From Tomocerus qinae (lineage: Eukaryota > Arthropoda > Collembola > Entomobryomorpha > Tomoceridae), in contig CM034546.1 in NCBI GenBank assembly GCA_020055645.1, forward strand, positions 41,664,001 to 41,728,000: a DNA stretch of 64,000 bases, written 5' to 3'. The notes under the pieces are model-generated. The model was not told the origin of the DNA and did no database searches. It worked only from the letters and a program-made list of their open reading frames with translations. The position numbers and the translations under genes are program-made. Positions within the stretch are counted from its first letter, which is position 1, and every line of letters begins with the position of its first letter. Of the stretch, positions 13,156 through 25,351 are shown one piece after another.

Positions 13156-13475
13156 GGCTGAATTTAGGCAGCGGTACTTTGTTACCTTTGTCTCCGCTGT
13201 TGCCGTTGGGGGTATCAGAGGTTAGTGGCAACATCATAACAGCGGAGACAGTGGCGATACGCTACAACCACTGGCGGCGTCTCGCTACAACCACTAGCGG
13301 CAACAGATTAATAGATTAATGTGTCTGTATTGCCGCTGGTCAGTGTTGCCGCCAGTGGTTGTAGCGTGTCACTGCTGTTGCCGCTAGTGGTTTCAGTGTG
13401 TCGCCGCTGTTATGCTGTTGCCGCTAACCCCCATACCTCCCAGCGGCGATAAAGTACCGCTGCCTAAATTCAGCC
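13156..13475. mobile_element. 320-bp MITE, GGCTGAATTTAGGCA family, copy 1
   Basis: Ends GGCTGAATTTAGGCAGCGG and its reverse complement are perfect inverted repeats. Flanked by the 8-bp direct repeat TTTTTTTC (13148-13155 and 13476-13483). The interior is made of GC-rich short repeats of the type GCCGCTAGTGGTT/GTGTCGCCGCTGTTGCC, unlike the AT-rich surroundings. GG...CC ends plus an 8-bp duplication would suit Merlin- or P-like superfamilies; I cannot decide. Confidence 0.88.
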
Positions 13476-13806
13476 TTTTTTTCACCTACTACAATATAAT
13501 ATTATCCCCTAATAGTTCATTGGAATGATTTGATTCTAAAGTAGGAGATTCCAGTGTTACGCCTGTGAAAATGCTGAAAATGATCCGAAATGTGCCAAAA
13601 CAATTGAGGCGGATTGCAAGAAGCGAATCACATTAGATGATGGCGATACTATTTTGCACTTAATCTAATACCATTGTGAAACTGGATATTCCCATATTGA
13701 ATTTGAAGGTAGGAGATTCGATGGTATATACTTAAAGGCTGTTCAACACATTTGCAACAAAAAAGAAGATTAGTGGGAATGATAAAACAGGCTGCAAAGA
13801 AACAGA

Positions 13807-14650
13807 GGCTGAATGTAGGCAGTGGTACTTTGTTGCCACTGTCCCCGATGTCGCCGCTGTTACCGCTAGGGGGTAAAGGGGGTCATCGGCAACAGCATAA
13901 AAGCGGAAACAGTGGCAACAGCGGTGACACACAAAAACCACAGGTGGCAACAGCGGCGACACACAAAATCCACTAGCGGCGACACAGCTAAAACCTCTAG
14001 CGGCAACAGAGACACATTAATCTGATTTCCTCTGTTGCCGCTAAACCTAATATAAGCCAGTGCACTGCTGCTGCTCTGAGCTCAATGCTCCACAGCGGCA
14101 ACAGAGGATATAGATTAATGTGTCGGCTGAATTTAGGCACCGGGATCTCGTTGCCTCAATTGCCCCCGTTGCCCCATGCTTAGACACTTTATCTATTACT
14201 TTAATATGTTTCCTCCCGTCACTATTTTTGCCTCTTTTTTGACCTAACCTAATAAAAAATAAACTGTTTTATTGTTAATGTATAACAAAAATGTAGCATG
14301 TTTATTTTTAATTAGGTTAGGTCAAAAAGGATGCAAAAATAGTGACGGGAGGCAAATGGAAAATACTATGGCTAAAGTTAATTGGCTTAACTTGGGGCGA
14401 CGGGGTCAATTGAAGCAAGGAGATCCCGCTGCCTAAATTCAGCCAATGTGTCTCTGGTGCCGCTGGTCAGTGTTGCCGCTAGTGGTTTTAGCTGTGTCGC
14501 CGCTGTTGCCGCTAGTGAATTTTGCGTGTCGCCGCTGTTGCCACTAGTGGTTGTACCGTGTCGCCACTGTTACCGCTGTTGCCACTGTCTCCGCTATTAT
14601 GTTGTTGCCGCTAACCCCCCAAACCTCCCAGCGCCGACAGCGGGCAGGAT
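13807..14650. mobile_element. MITE of the same family, copy 2, interrupted and truncated
   Basis: Starts GGCTGAATGTAGGCAGTGG, followed by the same GCCGCTGTTGCC short-repeat body. It is interrupted at 14125-14444 by another member of the family. It loses its expected right terminus near 14640, where GCGCCGACAGCGGGCAGG replaces the terminal repeat. Confidence 0.72.
14125..14444. mobile_element. 320-bp MITE nested in copy 2
   Basis: Inverted ends GGCTGAATTTAGGCACCGG and CCGCTGCCTAAATTCAGCC extend inward for about 50 bp. It is flanked by a perfect 8-bp duplication AATGTGTC (14117-14124 and 14445-14452). Same length as copy 1 but a different body: a second inverted repeat containing TTTTTGACCTAACCTAAT makes it almost fully foldback. 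Confidence 0.9.
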
Positions 14651-15276
14651 TGTGTAACACTGATCGTCCCAATTTCATAGCTCCCGTGCCAAGCGTCATC
14701 ACTGGTTTTCTGTCACTTGTTTATCTGATGCCTTGAATCGAACCTAATAAATTAAGCAGCAATTTTATACACTGCTATAGTTTCAAAGATTTCGTTTTAC
14801 AAAACCATATGTAGCGTATTATGTCAATGTTTTCTTTAAATTGCTTGTTTCACATACTATACAGAAGGGTGTCTGCGAAATATTACAATTAAAAAAACAC
14901 AAAAATATATTTTAGTTCTGAAAAGTTGTACACGTTTTGCGGACACACTTTAAATATTGTAATCAACCCAATAATATATATCAGCCATCTTATCTAGTCT
15001 CAATAAAATCTAAAATTGTCCCATAAAACTTCTGCAAGATTCTAATTTTACTTTCTCCAGCAATAGTTAATAGCAATAATTATTATTTGCCCATTACTGA
15101 TGCAATTGATATATTAATATTTTCAATAAATTTCTGGGAGTAAAATAATAGTATGAAAAAAACATTACAACACATGACATATATTGGATTTAATGGTTTA
15201 AAATAAGTAGCAACATCTTCAGTCAAGGCTAGTAGAAGTAAAACAATAGGTTTGGAATTCCCAGGCACTTCAGAAT

Positions 15277-15680
15277 TTTTTCATAGGGAGACATTCGAGG
15301 CCACTCAACTCCACTGTCTTAGTAATACGCAAGGTGACTGAACACCGTTGGCTATTACTAAACCAGGCAAACCAAAGGATTGAATTACTACTACTACCAC
15401 TAACTACAACCACAACACTCACCCGGCTCACCCCCATAAAGCCAAATACTGTGTTATCATTCGACAGAAATGAAAGAAAGAATATCATTTAGTATATTAT
15501 TATTACTTTTGTGAATAAATGATAGACAGTACACTGGTAAAGGTTGAAGAGACAGTAAATGATTTCCGAAATGGGGGAAAATTCAAGGGATGGAAAATAT
15601 TTTTAGAAATTTAAAACATCTCCAGGGATAGAAATTTTTGTTAGAAATGGGGAAATATTCCAAGGATGAAAAAATATTGT
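15277..15680. repeat. Direct repeat copy B inside the 5-kb element
   Basis: Partner of 12055-12720. It is colinear but with small deletions, and carries extra sequence around 15440-15480. Nothing coding is seen. Confidence 0.75.
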
Positions 15681-15775
15681 TTTGCGTACAACATCCCTAA
15701 ATGATCCCACTTTACCGTCAATATTTTACATAACTTTCAAGCATTACATTACATATTAACAATAAAAACTATAAA

Positions 15776-16884
15776 ATGAAATTAAAAACTCATAGGGAGA
15801 CGCGGGGAAAACTAGAAAACAAAGAAAATTAAAGTTTCTGGATAAGTAAAATATGGCGTAATTAAATAAATATATATGCCCAAGTCTCCCGGTTGAAATT
15901 ACAAATTGGAAATCGTCTTTTCACGTTTATTAATGAAGAAAGTAACACAAAAAATGTAAATCATAATATTGAAAATTGACTGACTGGTCGCTTAAAAAGG
16001 ATTTCCTGACATGAATTAAAAAATTATGAAAATGCCAGACTATATAGAGAGAAAGTGTATACCTATATCTTTTACTCACGTGGAGAAATTTAGGAGTTGT
16101 GATATAACAATCAAGCATTTTTAAATCGTGATTGCTTAGTCTAAAAACAGTCTGAATGGCACCAGGTGGTGACAATACACAATTTGGGCTTCTAAAACCA
16201 GTCAATTGTTTGAAGCGAATAAATACATTGTCACTAGTGCTACCAATACTATTCAATACTCTCTTACACTAAATAGTGTATTCGATAATGTACTCCAAAT
16301 CAGTTTACCCGAAGTCCACCACAAGCAACTTTGGAAGGCACCGACAGGGGCACATTACGTGTGTTGGACTTCGGGTAAACTGCTTTGGGGTACATTATCG
16401 AAAACATTAATTATCTCATTGTCTCCAACTTGTAACTAGTGGATATGGTGCCAAGGAGACTTAAGACATCTTGATAACGACGAAATCATAACTTATTTCA
16501 TACTACTATTTCTCCCCACCTAAAAGAATATTTCCTCCAAAATATCTTTCCTAGAAAAGAATGATATAAAATTTTAAATAACTAAGTATACTTGATTTTT
16601 CATGGTTTATCTTGATTTTTATACTATAGGCTTTTCTTTTGTATACGTTATTTCTACTAAACTACCATATATTATTAGAATTTCAAACTGAAAACCGATT
16701 TACACACATTTACAAAACACACAAACGTACAATCCACAATGCTAAAACGATTCAGAAGCAATTTCAATTGGGAGATTTGGGCATAAATATTTATTGAATT
16801 ACGCCATATTTGAATTACCCAGAAACTTTTATTTTCCTTTTTTCTAGTTTTCCTCGCGTCTCCCTGAGTTTTTAATTTTTAATT
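15776..16884. mobile_element. 1.1-kb element with about 120-bp terminal inverted repeats
   Basis: The left arm (15780-15900, with AATTAAAAACTCATAGGGAG and ATATGGCGTAATTAAATAAA) matches the reverse complement of the right arm (16763-16882) over about 120 bp with scattered differences. Long inverted arms and no ORF mark it as a non-autonomous foldback DNA element. The target duplication is not clear. A smaller MITE sits inside at about 16270-16415. Confidence 0.8.
16270..16415. mobile_element. Short palindromic MITE, ATAATGTACCCCAAAG family, copy 1
   Basis: The left arm at 16285 (CGATAATGTACTCC... TTTACCCGAAGTCCA) and the right arm at about 16362-16400 are near-perfect inverted repeats of about 36 bp around a short loop. 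Copies occur at 43000-43150 and 55466-55628. Confidence 0.82.
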
Positions 16885-16935
16885 GCACACTGCTATATGT
16901 ATAAGCCCTATGGTACAGTTATTTTTGCGCATCTG

Positions 16936-17144
16936 ATCCTAATATTGTGTTTTTGTATTACTCCTATATTAAGTGATAATAATTTATTTAATTTTTAATT
17001 AGTTCAACATGATATGAATTTTTATAATATCAACATACTATTACATTGGCTTTAATATAACTGTAGATCAATAATTTGTAATTCTTGTAATTATTTTACT
17101 AACTTTGTAAATGGCTTAAAGGTTTTGTATTTATCACTGGAATA
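16936..17144. repeat. Right half of the duplicated zinc-finger 3' flank
   Basis: Continues the duplication broken at 11934. ATCCTAATATTGTGTTTTTG and the following AT-rich UTR match 10885-11094. It runs straight into the last exon of the kinase gene, showing that the two genes originally ended about 200 bp apart, tail to tail. Confidence 0.85.
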
Positions 17145-20100
17145 TTACAAAGGAACATTTACAAACAATTTGTCTGACGGTTTGCTTTTTTCTATTGCCA
17201 AAGTATCGATTTTATTGTCCATTAGACTTTTGAGGTAGTTTTTGATTATGCCAAATGAGGGCCTTTGACTGGTATCGATATCCCAGCTTTTTTTCATTAC
17301 AAAATTGTACCTACAGCACAAGAATATAAATATTTGAAATACATACTTAAATAACGTAGTAGTCGTAATATTAGAATATCCAATAATTAACTATATTTGT
17401 TTGGAGAATGCCATTTTTATTTTTGTTTTAAACTAAGAAGCCAAGAATTTAATTGCCAAGATAGTAACTGGTGAAATGTATTTAAGTTGTTATCAATTTC
17501 CAATTAATAGGAACAACTTACAGTCCATGAGAACAGAGGATTGGTTTTGTTAAACGCAACCCAGCAGATAACTTTACAATGAATTTAGAATTCCATGTTT
17601 CCTTGGGAAATGGAATATCACCCAAGGAGTAGATTTCCCAGATTGTCACCCCATATGACCAAACGTCGCTTTGAATTGAAAACTGCAAGTGTTTTAAACT
17701 TTCAATAGCCATCCACCGAAACGGTAGCGGAACCTTTAAGTTATAATATAAAATGAACAGGAAAAAAACATATTTTTCATAATTAAGAAGAATGGAATTA
17801 AACCAACGCTAACAAATATAAGTGTAATTCAAAATGTTTATTTTAGTTATTCTAGAATTAACCTTTTTTCGGCGAATATAATTATTTTCTTTATACAATT
17901 GAAAATGAAGTCCAAAGTCAGAAAGTTTTGCAATTTTATCCTCAGTTAGAAGAACATTTTTGGTTGCCAAATTTGCGTGAACGATGTTTTTCAATGTTAA
18001 GTATTCCATGCCACATGCAATTTGATAGGACCATTGTAACAAGTCATTTGGTGTTATTATTGTGTTGTCTTCAAGGCTAATGAAAGTTAATACATTTTTA
18101 AATTTATTTTTAGTCTCATTTTAGCTTTAAATAAGAACGAGGAGCCCATTTTAATTATATCAGTTTATAGGCATGTATTAAGATTTACAAATTTATTGGT
18201 ATATACATTTTACAAGTAAATTACAGGTCAGAAAAAATGGTGATTAGTTGACTTACATGTTAACATAACGAGGATCACTTTCGCTGACAAAATTGTCCTT
18301 ATTGTTTAGCAAATGACGCTGTAGGTCTCCTAATGAGCAAACCTCATAAACGACACTGAGACTCCCTGTTGAAAATAATTATAGTTATATGGTCGGTCAG
18401 ATTGTTTATCATGCCTATTGTTATTGTATCTTTTATACCATATTTATATATTTAAAATATCTGAATAGCATAAATTAGCATTCCCGTATAGTAAAGATAA
18501 GGAAAAAGTATATTTGATGTTGAGTAATTTACGCATTTTGATGTTTTCTGTGCAAGCACCGAGTAACTTTACAATGTTTTCATGCTCTCCTAAGTACATC
18601 ATGGTTTTTAATTCAGTTAGTAGTGCTTTGAAATAGAAAATGTCCGCCGTTGCTGGTTTGGTCGCCTTCACAGCCACCTCATTTAAATTATACATAGCTC
18701 TAAATACAATTCCGTTACGACCACTTCCTAGTAGTATGATTTTGTTATCTGCAAAATATCAAAATATATTTGTATATTTATTATTTCCAATTTTGATTGA
18801 TTATCTTTCTTATGACCTTTCGATTTATATCATCAATTTTTATTTAACTATATTAGTGCAGTAATATTTTTTACCCATGGAAATACTCCCTATTGGTATT
18901 TCAAATTCTTTATTGTATGGCATATAAGCAATCTTATCTTGAGTTATTTGATCATTTACATTCCATATTTCATTGTTACCATTGAGGAACTCCTTAATTT
19001 CTTCATCTGATAACTCCCGTAGATATTCCTATACAAGGAAACAAAAGTTAGGAGCATTCATAATAATATTTTCCCAGTTTAGAATAACTTGTCTTGCTAT
19101 GAACGAGGAAGTACTTGTATTTTTTGTTGTCTCCAGTAGTACAAGGATAAAACCATCAGTAATAAAATAGCAACTATAGCCACAACTATGACAATAAAAG
19201 TTGTTGTTTTCATAGGCTCTGTAGTAAATAGTAATAATCATATAAAATTGTTAAATCAGTTTTATTTATGAAGTATAGTATGTGATAACTTGGGGAATTA
19301 CTAACCCTTTACTTTAACAATGAACTTAACAGAGTCGTTTCCTAGCCTATTCCATGCATGACACTCGTAGACTCCTGAAATAGACTCATCAACGTTCGCA
19401 AATTCTAAGATTTCATCTTTTTCTGATGTATATGTAGATCTTAATATTAATGTTGTAGTATTTTCCTGGAAAAATAAAAGTTAATTGATCATGTTAAAAG
19501 TATTAAAAATTACAACACATTTTCATGTAAAATGATAAAATCTCATTTTTTCAAATATTGCTTCACTATTTCCCCTACCGAAATTACTCGTGTCCAAGAC
19601 ATTACTGGTAATGGCTCTCCCTTAGCTTTGCAAACCAGTCGACCTTCTCTTCCTTTGATTAGCGTAACTTCGAGGCCATTCTTTTCAATGACTGGAGGGG
19701 AAAGGTCTAAAAATAACAAACTATACACGTACAAGTAATTTATACACCTATTTATATTTTATCTACATATTTATTTATATTTATAATTTTTATGTTGAAT
19801 GAGGATATAATTATTAACATTTAACAGCAAATTTCCTGGAAGCATTAAACAGGATTGGTTTGTCCACAAGGGAAACAGAGCAAGTCAACTTCACTGCATT
19901 TATTGGTAGAAACAAGTTTATTCCGGATAAAATATTGAAATCTAAGATTCTCCGTCTTTCCGTTTTTCCTCCTTTGTCTTCTTTATAATATTCTACAAAG
20001 TACAATAAAAAATATTGTTGTGAATTGCTATAAAAATAAGCTTCCTATTAATAAAATGATTTTTTGGTTAAAAATAATTTTTTTAAAGATTTTAATAGCA

Positions 20101-23100
20101 CAGTAAAATTTCCCACGCAATATTTCTTGATTGATTTTTGCGTAATTAAATTTTTTTGTAAAAAATGAGTTATTAATTCCCCACTTGTATCAAGGTAGAC
20201 TATTGATCCATTTGAATATGTCAAGTAGTAGTGGAATGTATCAGCAAACAAAAATTTCACAGCTTCACAGAAAAAATAGGATGATTCGTTGAAGTATAAT
20301 GTTTCAGAAACCTCGTCCATATTAATAAGTTCTTCCTTGGGGGCTTCCTCGGCGGATTTATCTATGACAAAACCATATTTAGGTTTAAAATGTACAATAA
20401 ACTTTTGTTTTAAATAGTAAGTTTACATTTTATTAGTCTCAATCCAGTGAAGAACTCAAAAACGAAAGATTTTGAATGGTTTAAAACCGCACACTCCACC
20501 AGACCATTATAATGATAATTTTGCAGACTTGTACAAGACGAAAAATTTGCTGATGGACAAAATCCTTCGGGGAGGTCCGAGTAGAAGTATAAATCTTTCT
20601 TCTTTTTGCAGGTTGGGTCATCGAAGCAATAACGTAGCAAGTTGCAATCATTTGTATTTGCGCATCGTAGGCTAGCAATAGTTTTCTGTTCTGTCTCCGA
20701 AATACAGTCCATTTCGCCAGCTCTGCTATTGAATACTATTTTGGGAGGATCTGCACCGTACACAAAAAATTATTTCAAAGCAGTTGAAATTTTGTTATTT
20801 TTTTCTTGTGAATTAAATGACAATCGACAATTTTAAATGCTTTACCTATAAAATGGTATTGTAAAACTTCCGTATGGACGCCTTTTATGTCATAGCAGTT
20901 TACCGATGAAACTTCGCTGTTATTTAGGCTACCAATTATTACTTCTTCGCCTGAATTAAGTGATATGTCGGCATTGCTGTTGACTTTCAGGGTCGTTAAT
21001 AAATTTCTTAGCGTGATTGAGGTAAACGTTCCGTCATCATTACACCGAAGATGAATATATTCTCCAAATGGCAAAAATTTTGTCCGTAAATTCACATCAT
21101 TCTGAGCTGCGAAAGAGACAAACAGTTATTGTAATTAAACAAGATAGTATTTAGGTGTTAATTGAGTTTTCTATGCATAATATTTACTGCAGGAATGTTT
21201 AGCATCTGAAAATATGAAAAAGTGCTCACTTCTTTTGTTGTCATCGCTATCCACTTGGAAACTCAAACTATTGGTAGGCATACGACAAATATATGATCCT
21301 ACATTTGGTTTACTGGATAGTAAGAATCCTCTATTAGGATGATAGGGAGCTAATATCTGCTGAAGATTTGTAGAATTTCGAAAATATAACTCTACAAGAA
21401 TTCTTGGATCTGTTGTTGGGCATGGAATGACATTATTTTCTATTCTTGTGGATACATTTTTAAAATGACTTTCTTCTGCTTCTGTTTTCATAGTAGGAAA
21501 ATAATTATTATAATATTTGTAATATTTTAATTTAATAGGGAAAATAGGAAACATGTATAAAAATAGATTGTTTTTGCATCTTACCAGGAACAAATATACG
21601 AGCTGATGAAAACAAGGAGTTGTTATAATGCTTGCAAACGATTTCAAAGCTTGCAAGTTTGGGAAATTGGTTTACTACATGAAGTATGTACATTAACTTT
21701 CCGTTTTTGATGGCAGTCTTGGGATTCCAAACACGGAACGGGCGCTCAGTCTTAATTGATTAAAATATCTTTTTAATTGTCCTAATTAGGTTTTAATCTT
21801 AAATAGACATACATAAGCCAAATTAGCATATATACACATTGTATTTCTGTATAGGGGTAACTTGACACTATTGAAATATACTGTACAATATATTACTATA
21901 ATATGATACTATATCCACACCAATTTAATTTCGGTGAGGGGAAAGACATCATCAATATTTAAGGTTGGATATAGAAGCAGAAAATATTAATTTCTCCCCA
22001 CGAAGAATTAAAAACGTGTCCGAGGTATTCATCTTCCTCTGCTACTTTGTGAAATGACTTGTAGACTAACCCATTCTCGAAATTTTAGGACGTATAATAT
22101 AATAATATATCTAAATGGGAATTAATTCCCGCATGGTATCCATTCACCATTGAAAGCAATAAAATCTAAATTAGGTTCTACCCTTTCAAGATAAATATGT
22201 GATATCAACAGTAATTGATTACACCGTTAATATAGCTTAGGACAGATTTGATATCGGAAAGTCAAAGAATTTGTGGCACTGTGGGAAAAAAAGGAATACG
22301 TATTTTGGTAGCTCATAATATTAGGAAAAAACAACTTTCAGGGAAAAAATCATTTTTGCCCCTGTCAGGGGTAGGGGTGCCGTAAAGAGCAAAATCCGAA
22401 TAATTTCTAGCAAGAGAACCAATTGACCGTTTTAAAAATTATGTCCCTTGATACTCTAGAGAAGGTTTTAATAAAAAAAACTTCGAAAAATTCGAATTTA
22501 AAAAAATAAATAACATTTTGAAAAAATTAATTTTTGAAGAAAATTTTTTTTTCGAAAATTCTGCAGGAATCAAAAGAAGCTTCAAAAAATGTATAAAGCT
22601 GTCAAATATTGTTTTTTATTAAATCTTACTATGTAATGCACCTCTGCGTGGTAAAACAGAGAGAATGTGGCATAACTTAATGTGTACAAGCCTTATCAAT
22701 CAATATAATATCATTTGTGTGTAATTATATACAAAATTATAAGTAACACCTTGTAAGCTTACATAATGCATTGGCTAGTGCTTACGTTATACACAAAGAG
22801 ATGTCCAGATAAGAGCCTACCTAATGTATGGTAAAAATTTTTTCCTATAATAATTTTTTTTATTTTTCACGGTATAATAATGTTATAACGAATTATGTTA
22901 GTCATGTATCTGATGTTTATTGACAAAACAGATGCAATAATTTGAGAAATAAATGCAGTTGTGCAAAGCTAATGTACTAGCATTTATATTAGACAACTGA
23001 TTTAATTAACAAGTTATCGAAACTGGGAGATGTTATATTTGTATTGGGTTATTTTATGAGCTCTTTCTTTTGATTCCTGCAGAATTTTCGAAAAGCCTAT

Positions 23101-23374
23101 AGGTTAGTTTACTTACTTGATATCCTGTGTACTCCCATTTGATGGGATATGGAGCTACACATTTCAATGTTAATTGATACCCAACTCTTCCTATAAGTGT
23201 TAAGTTTTTCTTATCGAGAATTGTCCACGCTCGGTTTTCAACTGTTATGACCGGATCTTCTGTGTCGGGTAACGAAGAAATGCTCTGAATATAAAGGGAT
23301 ATAGTGATTAATGCCCATGTCCTATAACAATATGCCCAGGTCATTTTGCCTGTTTCCAGTTTCAATATTTTCAT
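17145..23374 (-). CDS. Pvr/VEGFR-like receptor tyrosine kinase with a degenerate catalytic loop
   Basis: Single-pass membrane receptor of the PDGF/VEGF-receptor class. Exons (minus strand, 5' to 3'): 23374-23117, 21750-21585, 21481-21230, 21106-20846, 20750-20427, 20361-20102, 20044-19819, 19706-19579, 19465-19306, 19218-19115, 19028-18875, 18748-18533, 18365-18257, 18076-17863, 17733-17522, 17310-17145; about 1069 aa. Junctions are GT/AG and in phase. The 57-nt intron 20101-20045 has a weak donor and is tentative. Features in order: signal peptide (a second Met at about 23344 is equally likely), about seven Ig-like domains (last with SGVYECHAWNRLGND), TM FIVIVVAIVAILLLMVLSL, juxtamembrane MPYNKEFEIP, glycine loop GSGRNGIV, Lys in EVAVKA, hinge VVYEVCSLGDL, DFG intact, FRWMAIESL and a W...QRPSF C-lobe. 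The catalytic HRDLAARN motif reads HANLATKN (codons 17971-17979), so the catalytic Asp is Asn and the Arg is Ala. The kinase insert is short. Probably a pseudokinase or inactive paralogue. Confidence 0.85.
22552..23096. repeat. Inverted repeat pair in kinase intron 1
   Basis: CGAAAATTCTGCAGGAATCA at about 22553 recurs inverted at about 23070-23096, just inside the donor of kinase exon 1. Arms are about 27 bp with about 490 bp between. It may mark a small foldback element. There is no target duplication I can see. Confidence 0.45.
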
Positions 23375-23637
23375 TTGCTTGGAGAAGAATTTTGCTCATT
23401 AAGCATTTCTGAATGCACAACTGTCTAAGAGAATGAAAAGGATTACACCAGTATCAAACAAAACAGTTAACTTTACAGTATTAATAGATGTCTGGAAATC
23501 GTAAAAAGGAAAACCACAATATATTATACACGAACAAAATATTTACATCATCATCGATACCTGCACACATAGTTTTATTCTCAGCCATTGTCAGTATATA
23601 TATACTAATCCAACACACCATTCATAGTGTAAATATA

Positions 23638-24611
23638 CACGGAAAAAATGCGTATTGTAATCCTACACGAATGTATTCAAAAGTGAGTACGTACGTATAT
23701 ATAATTTTGGGTCAAGAGAGTTCCCCATTTAGATTCCGAACAGCATGCATATTGGTTCATTTCGATACATACCGATTTTATTGATATTAATGTAAGTATT
23801 TATTGCAAGCAAAAACGTACTTGAATCAAATACAAATGATCAAATCTTTAGTACGCATCCGTACTAAAAGTTTTATGTCAATGTTTAAAAAAATTTGCTT
23901 TGATTTAAAATGTTTTTAAAAACTCGAATACCCACGGCCACACCCTCATACTACAATATCTCAACCACTTACCCCATCAATACCCTAATGAAAGAATACC
24001 TGTTTTGGTTGTATTAGTTCTTCCTTTCCCATTTGTTGATGCTCATCTATTGAAATGTACTTTGGTTTAATATGGACTAAGTATTAAACTTAAATAACTA
24101 AATTTTAGTATCAGTATAACAATTCTAGTATGGAAAGATCGTATTGCGTATACATTGAAATCAAGTATGTATGCGTTTGAACCAATTTATACGTACTGTA
24201 TGCAAATATGGATGTAGTTATTATGGTTCCGCTGCCACAGTTCTCTTTTTGTATTCGAAAGACAATGGATCATATGTTGCATTACAATGGACCTCCCACG
24301 TTGATTTGCTCGACTCGAAGTTTGCGCTGAAGTTAAGCCTTTGTATTGCAACATAGGACCCATTGTCTTTCGAATACAAAGAGAGAACTGTGGCAGCGGA
24401 ACGATAATAACATCTTTGAACTATGTTAACGTAATAAAATATCTTACTTGTAGCATTTAGTCTCGGTAAACCTATACTAAACGAATTATTCTTAACGTCT
24501 GCTATTTTAAAAATGATTACGCACATTTCCGTACTAGTATATACTAGAAGGTAGAATATCCCTGTTGAAATATATTTTAGTACATCTGCATACTAAAATA
24601 ATTTTTCCGTG
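23638..24611. mobile_element. 974-bp TA-flanked TIR element, mariner/Tc1-like ends
   Basis: Ends CACGGAAAAA and TTTTTCCGTG are inverted, and each is followed outward by TA (23636-23637 and 24612-24613), the target of Tc1/mariner elements. Similarity between arms continues only weakly. No transposase frame is visible, so it would be non-autonomous. It encloses a foldback at 24216-24413. Confidence 0.5.
24216..24413. repeat. Foldback repeat, about 74-bp arms
   Basis: The left arm GTTATTATGGTTCCGCTGCC, continuing through GTATTCGAAAGACAATGG, is repeated inverted at 24340-24413 with a few mismatches, leaving a loop of about 45 bp. It would form a strong hairpin in RNA. Confidence 0.8.
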
Positions 24612-25351
24612 TATTATATTCTGTGATGTTTTATTATAATTTAAGTAGTAATCATGATGTCCATATAATTTGAAGTTTAAAATAGTATTGACTGTTGAAG
24701 CTAAGACATCTGATCAGATAAGAATTTGATCTGACAGCATTAATTATGATATTATTTTGTTATTGATGTTATTGCTGTTAATGTAATTATAATAACATAT
24801 AAACATTGACTTTCAAATCAATCGCTACTCATACAAGATCCCAGACAAGCAAGTATATTATTGTTCCAAGCTAACTATTTTTCCTTTCAATTGGAAGAAC
24901 AATGAATCATATGGTACTACACAAAAGGCTTTATGTATGTTTATATTTATACTCCATGATAAGTAAAACTCCTGATTGGGGTCATTTTTTGATTTCTAAA
25001 GAGCAAAGACAAGATAAAATATTTAGGGCACCTTTAATGCTATCTTTGACTAATACGTCAAGCTCTACTATTATAGTACTATAACTATGGATGGTAATTA
25101 TTTATTGGATCAAATTTTATATGTAATGTTTAATTCTTTATGGTGTATAAATGAATTGCAGGAAAACCTTGTGCCTATATATTATATATTACTACTGTGG
25201 TACGTTTTTATGTTGCTTAGCTTGGTATTAAAAATTCAGAAGACGGTAATCTAGAAATTAGCTCAGAATTCTTTTTATTATACAAACAATCATGTCTATA
25301 ATCTATAAATGAATTTATATACTTCAATCATATTATACCACCTTACATAAA

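Larger units (their letters stand above)
11935..16935. mobile_element. 5.0-kb TIR element splitting a duplicated gene end
   Basis: Left end CAGGGTTGGGCAA... and right end ...TTTTTGCGCATCTG are imperfect inverted repeats over about 30 bp; both arms contain an ATAACTG(G/T)ACCATAG core. The interruption is seen directly: the duplicated zinc-finger tail runs to 11934 and continues at 16936. CA...TG termini suggest hAT, but no 8-bp duplication is visible, so the ends may have decayed. The interior has no transposase I can recognise and is packed with nested elements (13156-13475, 13807-14650, 15776-16884) and an internal direct repeat. It could also be several unrelated insertions bounded by chance. 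Confidence 0.6.
23375..24950. other. Kinase 5' flank and repeat-derived DNA
   Basis: The first part (23375 to about 23630) should hold the kinase promoter. The rest is taken up by the TA-flanked element 23638-24611 and by AT-rich sequence leading into the first receptor block. No gene recognised. Confidence 0.45.
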
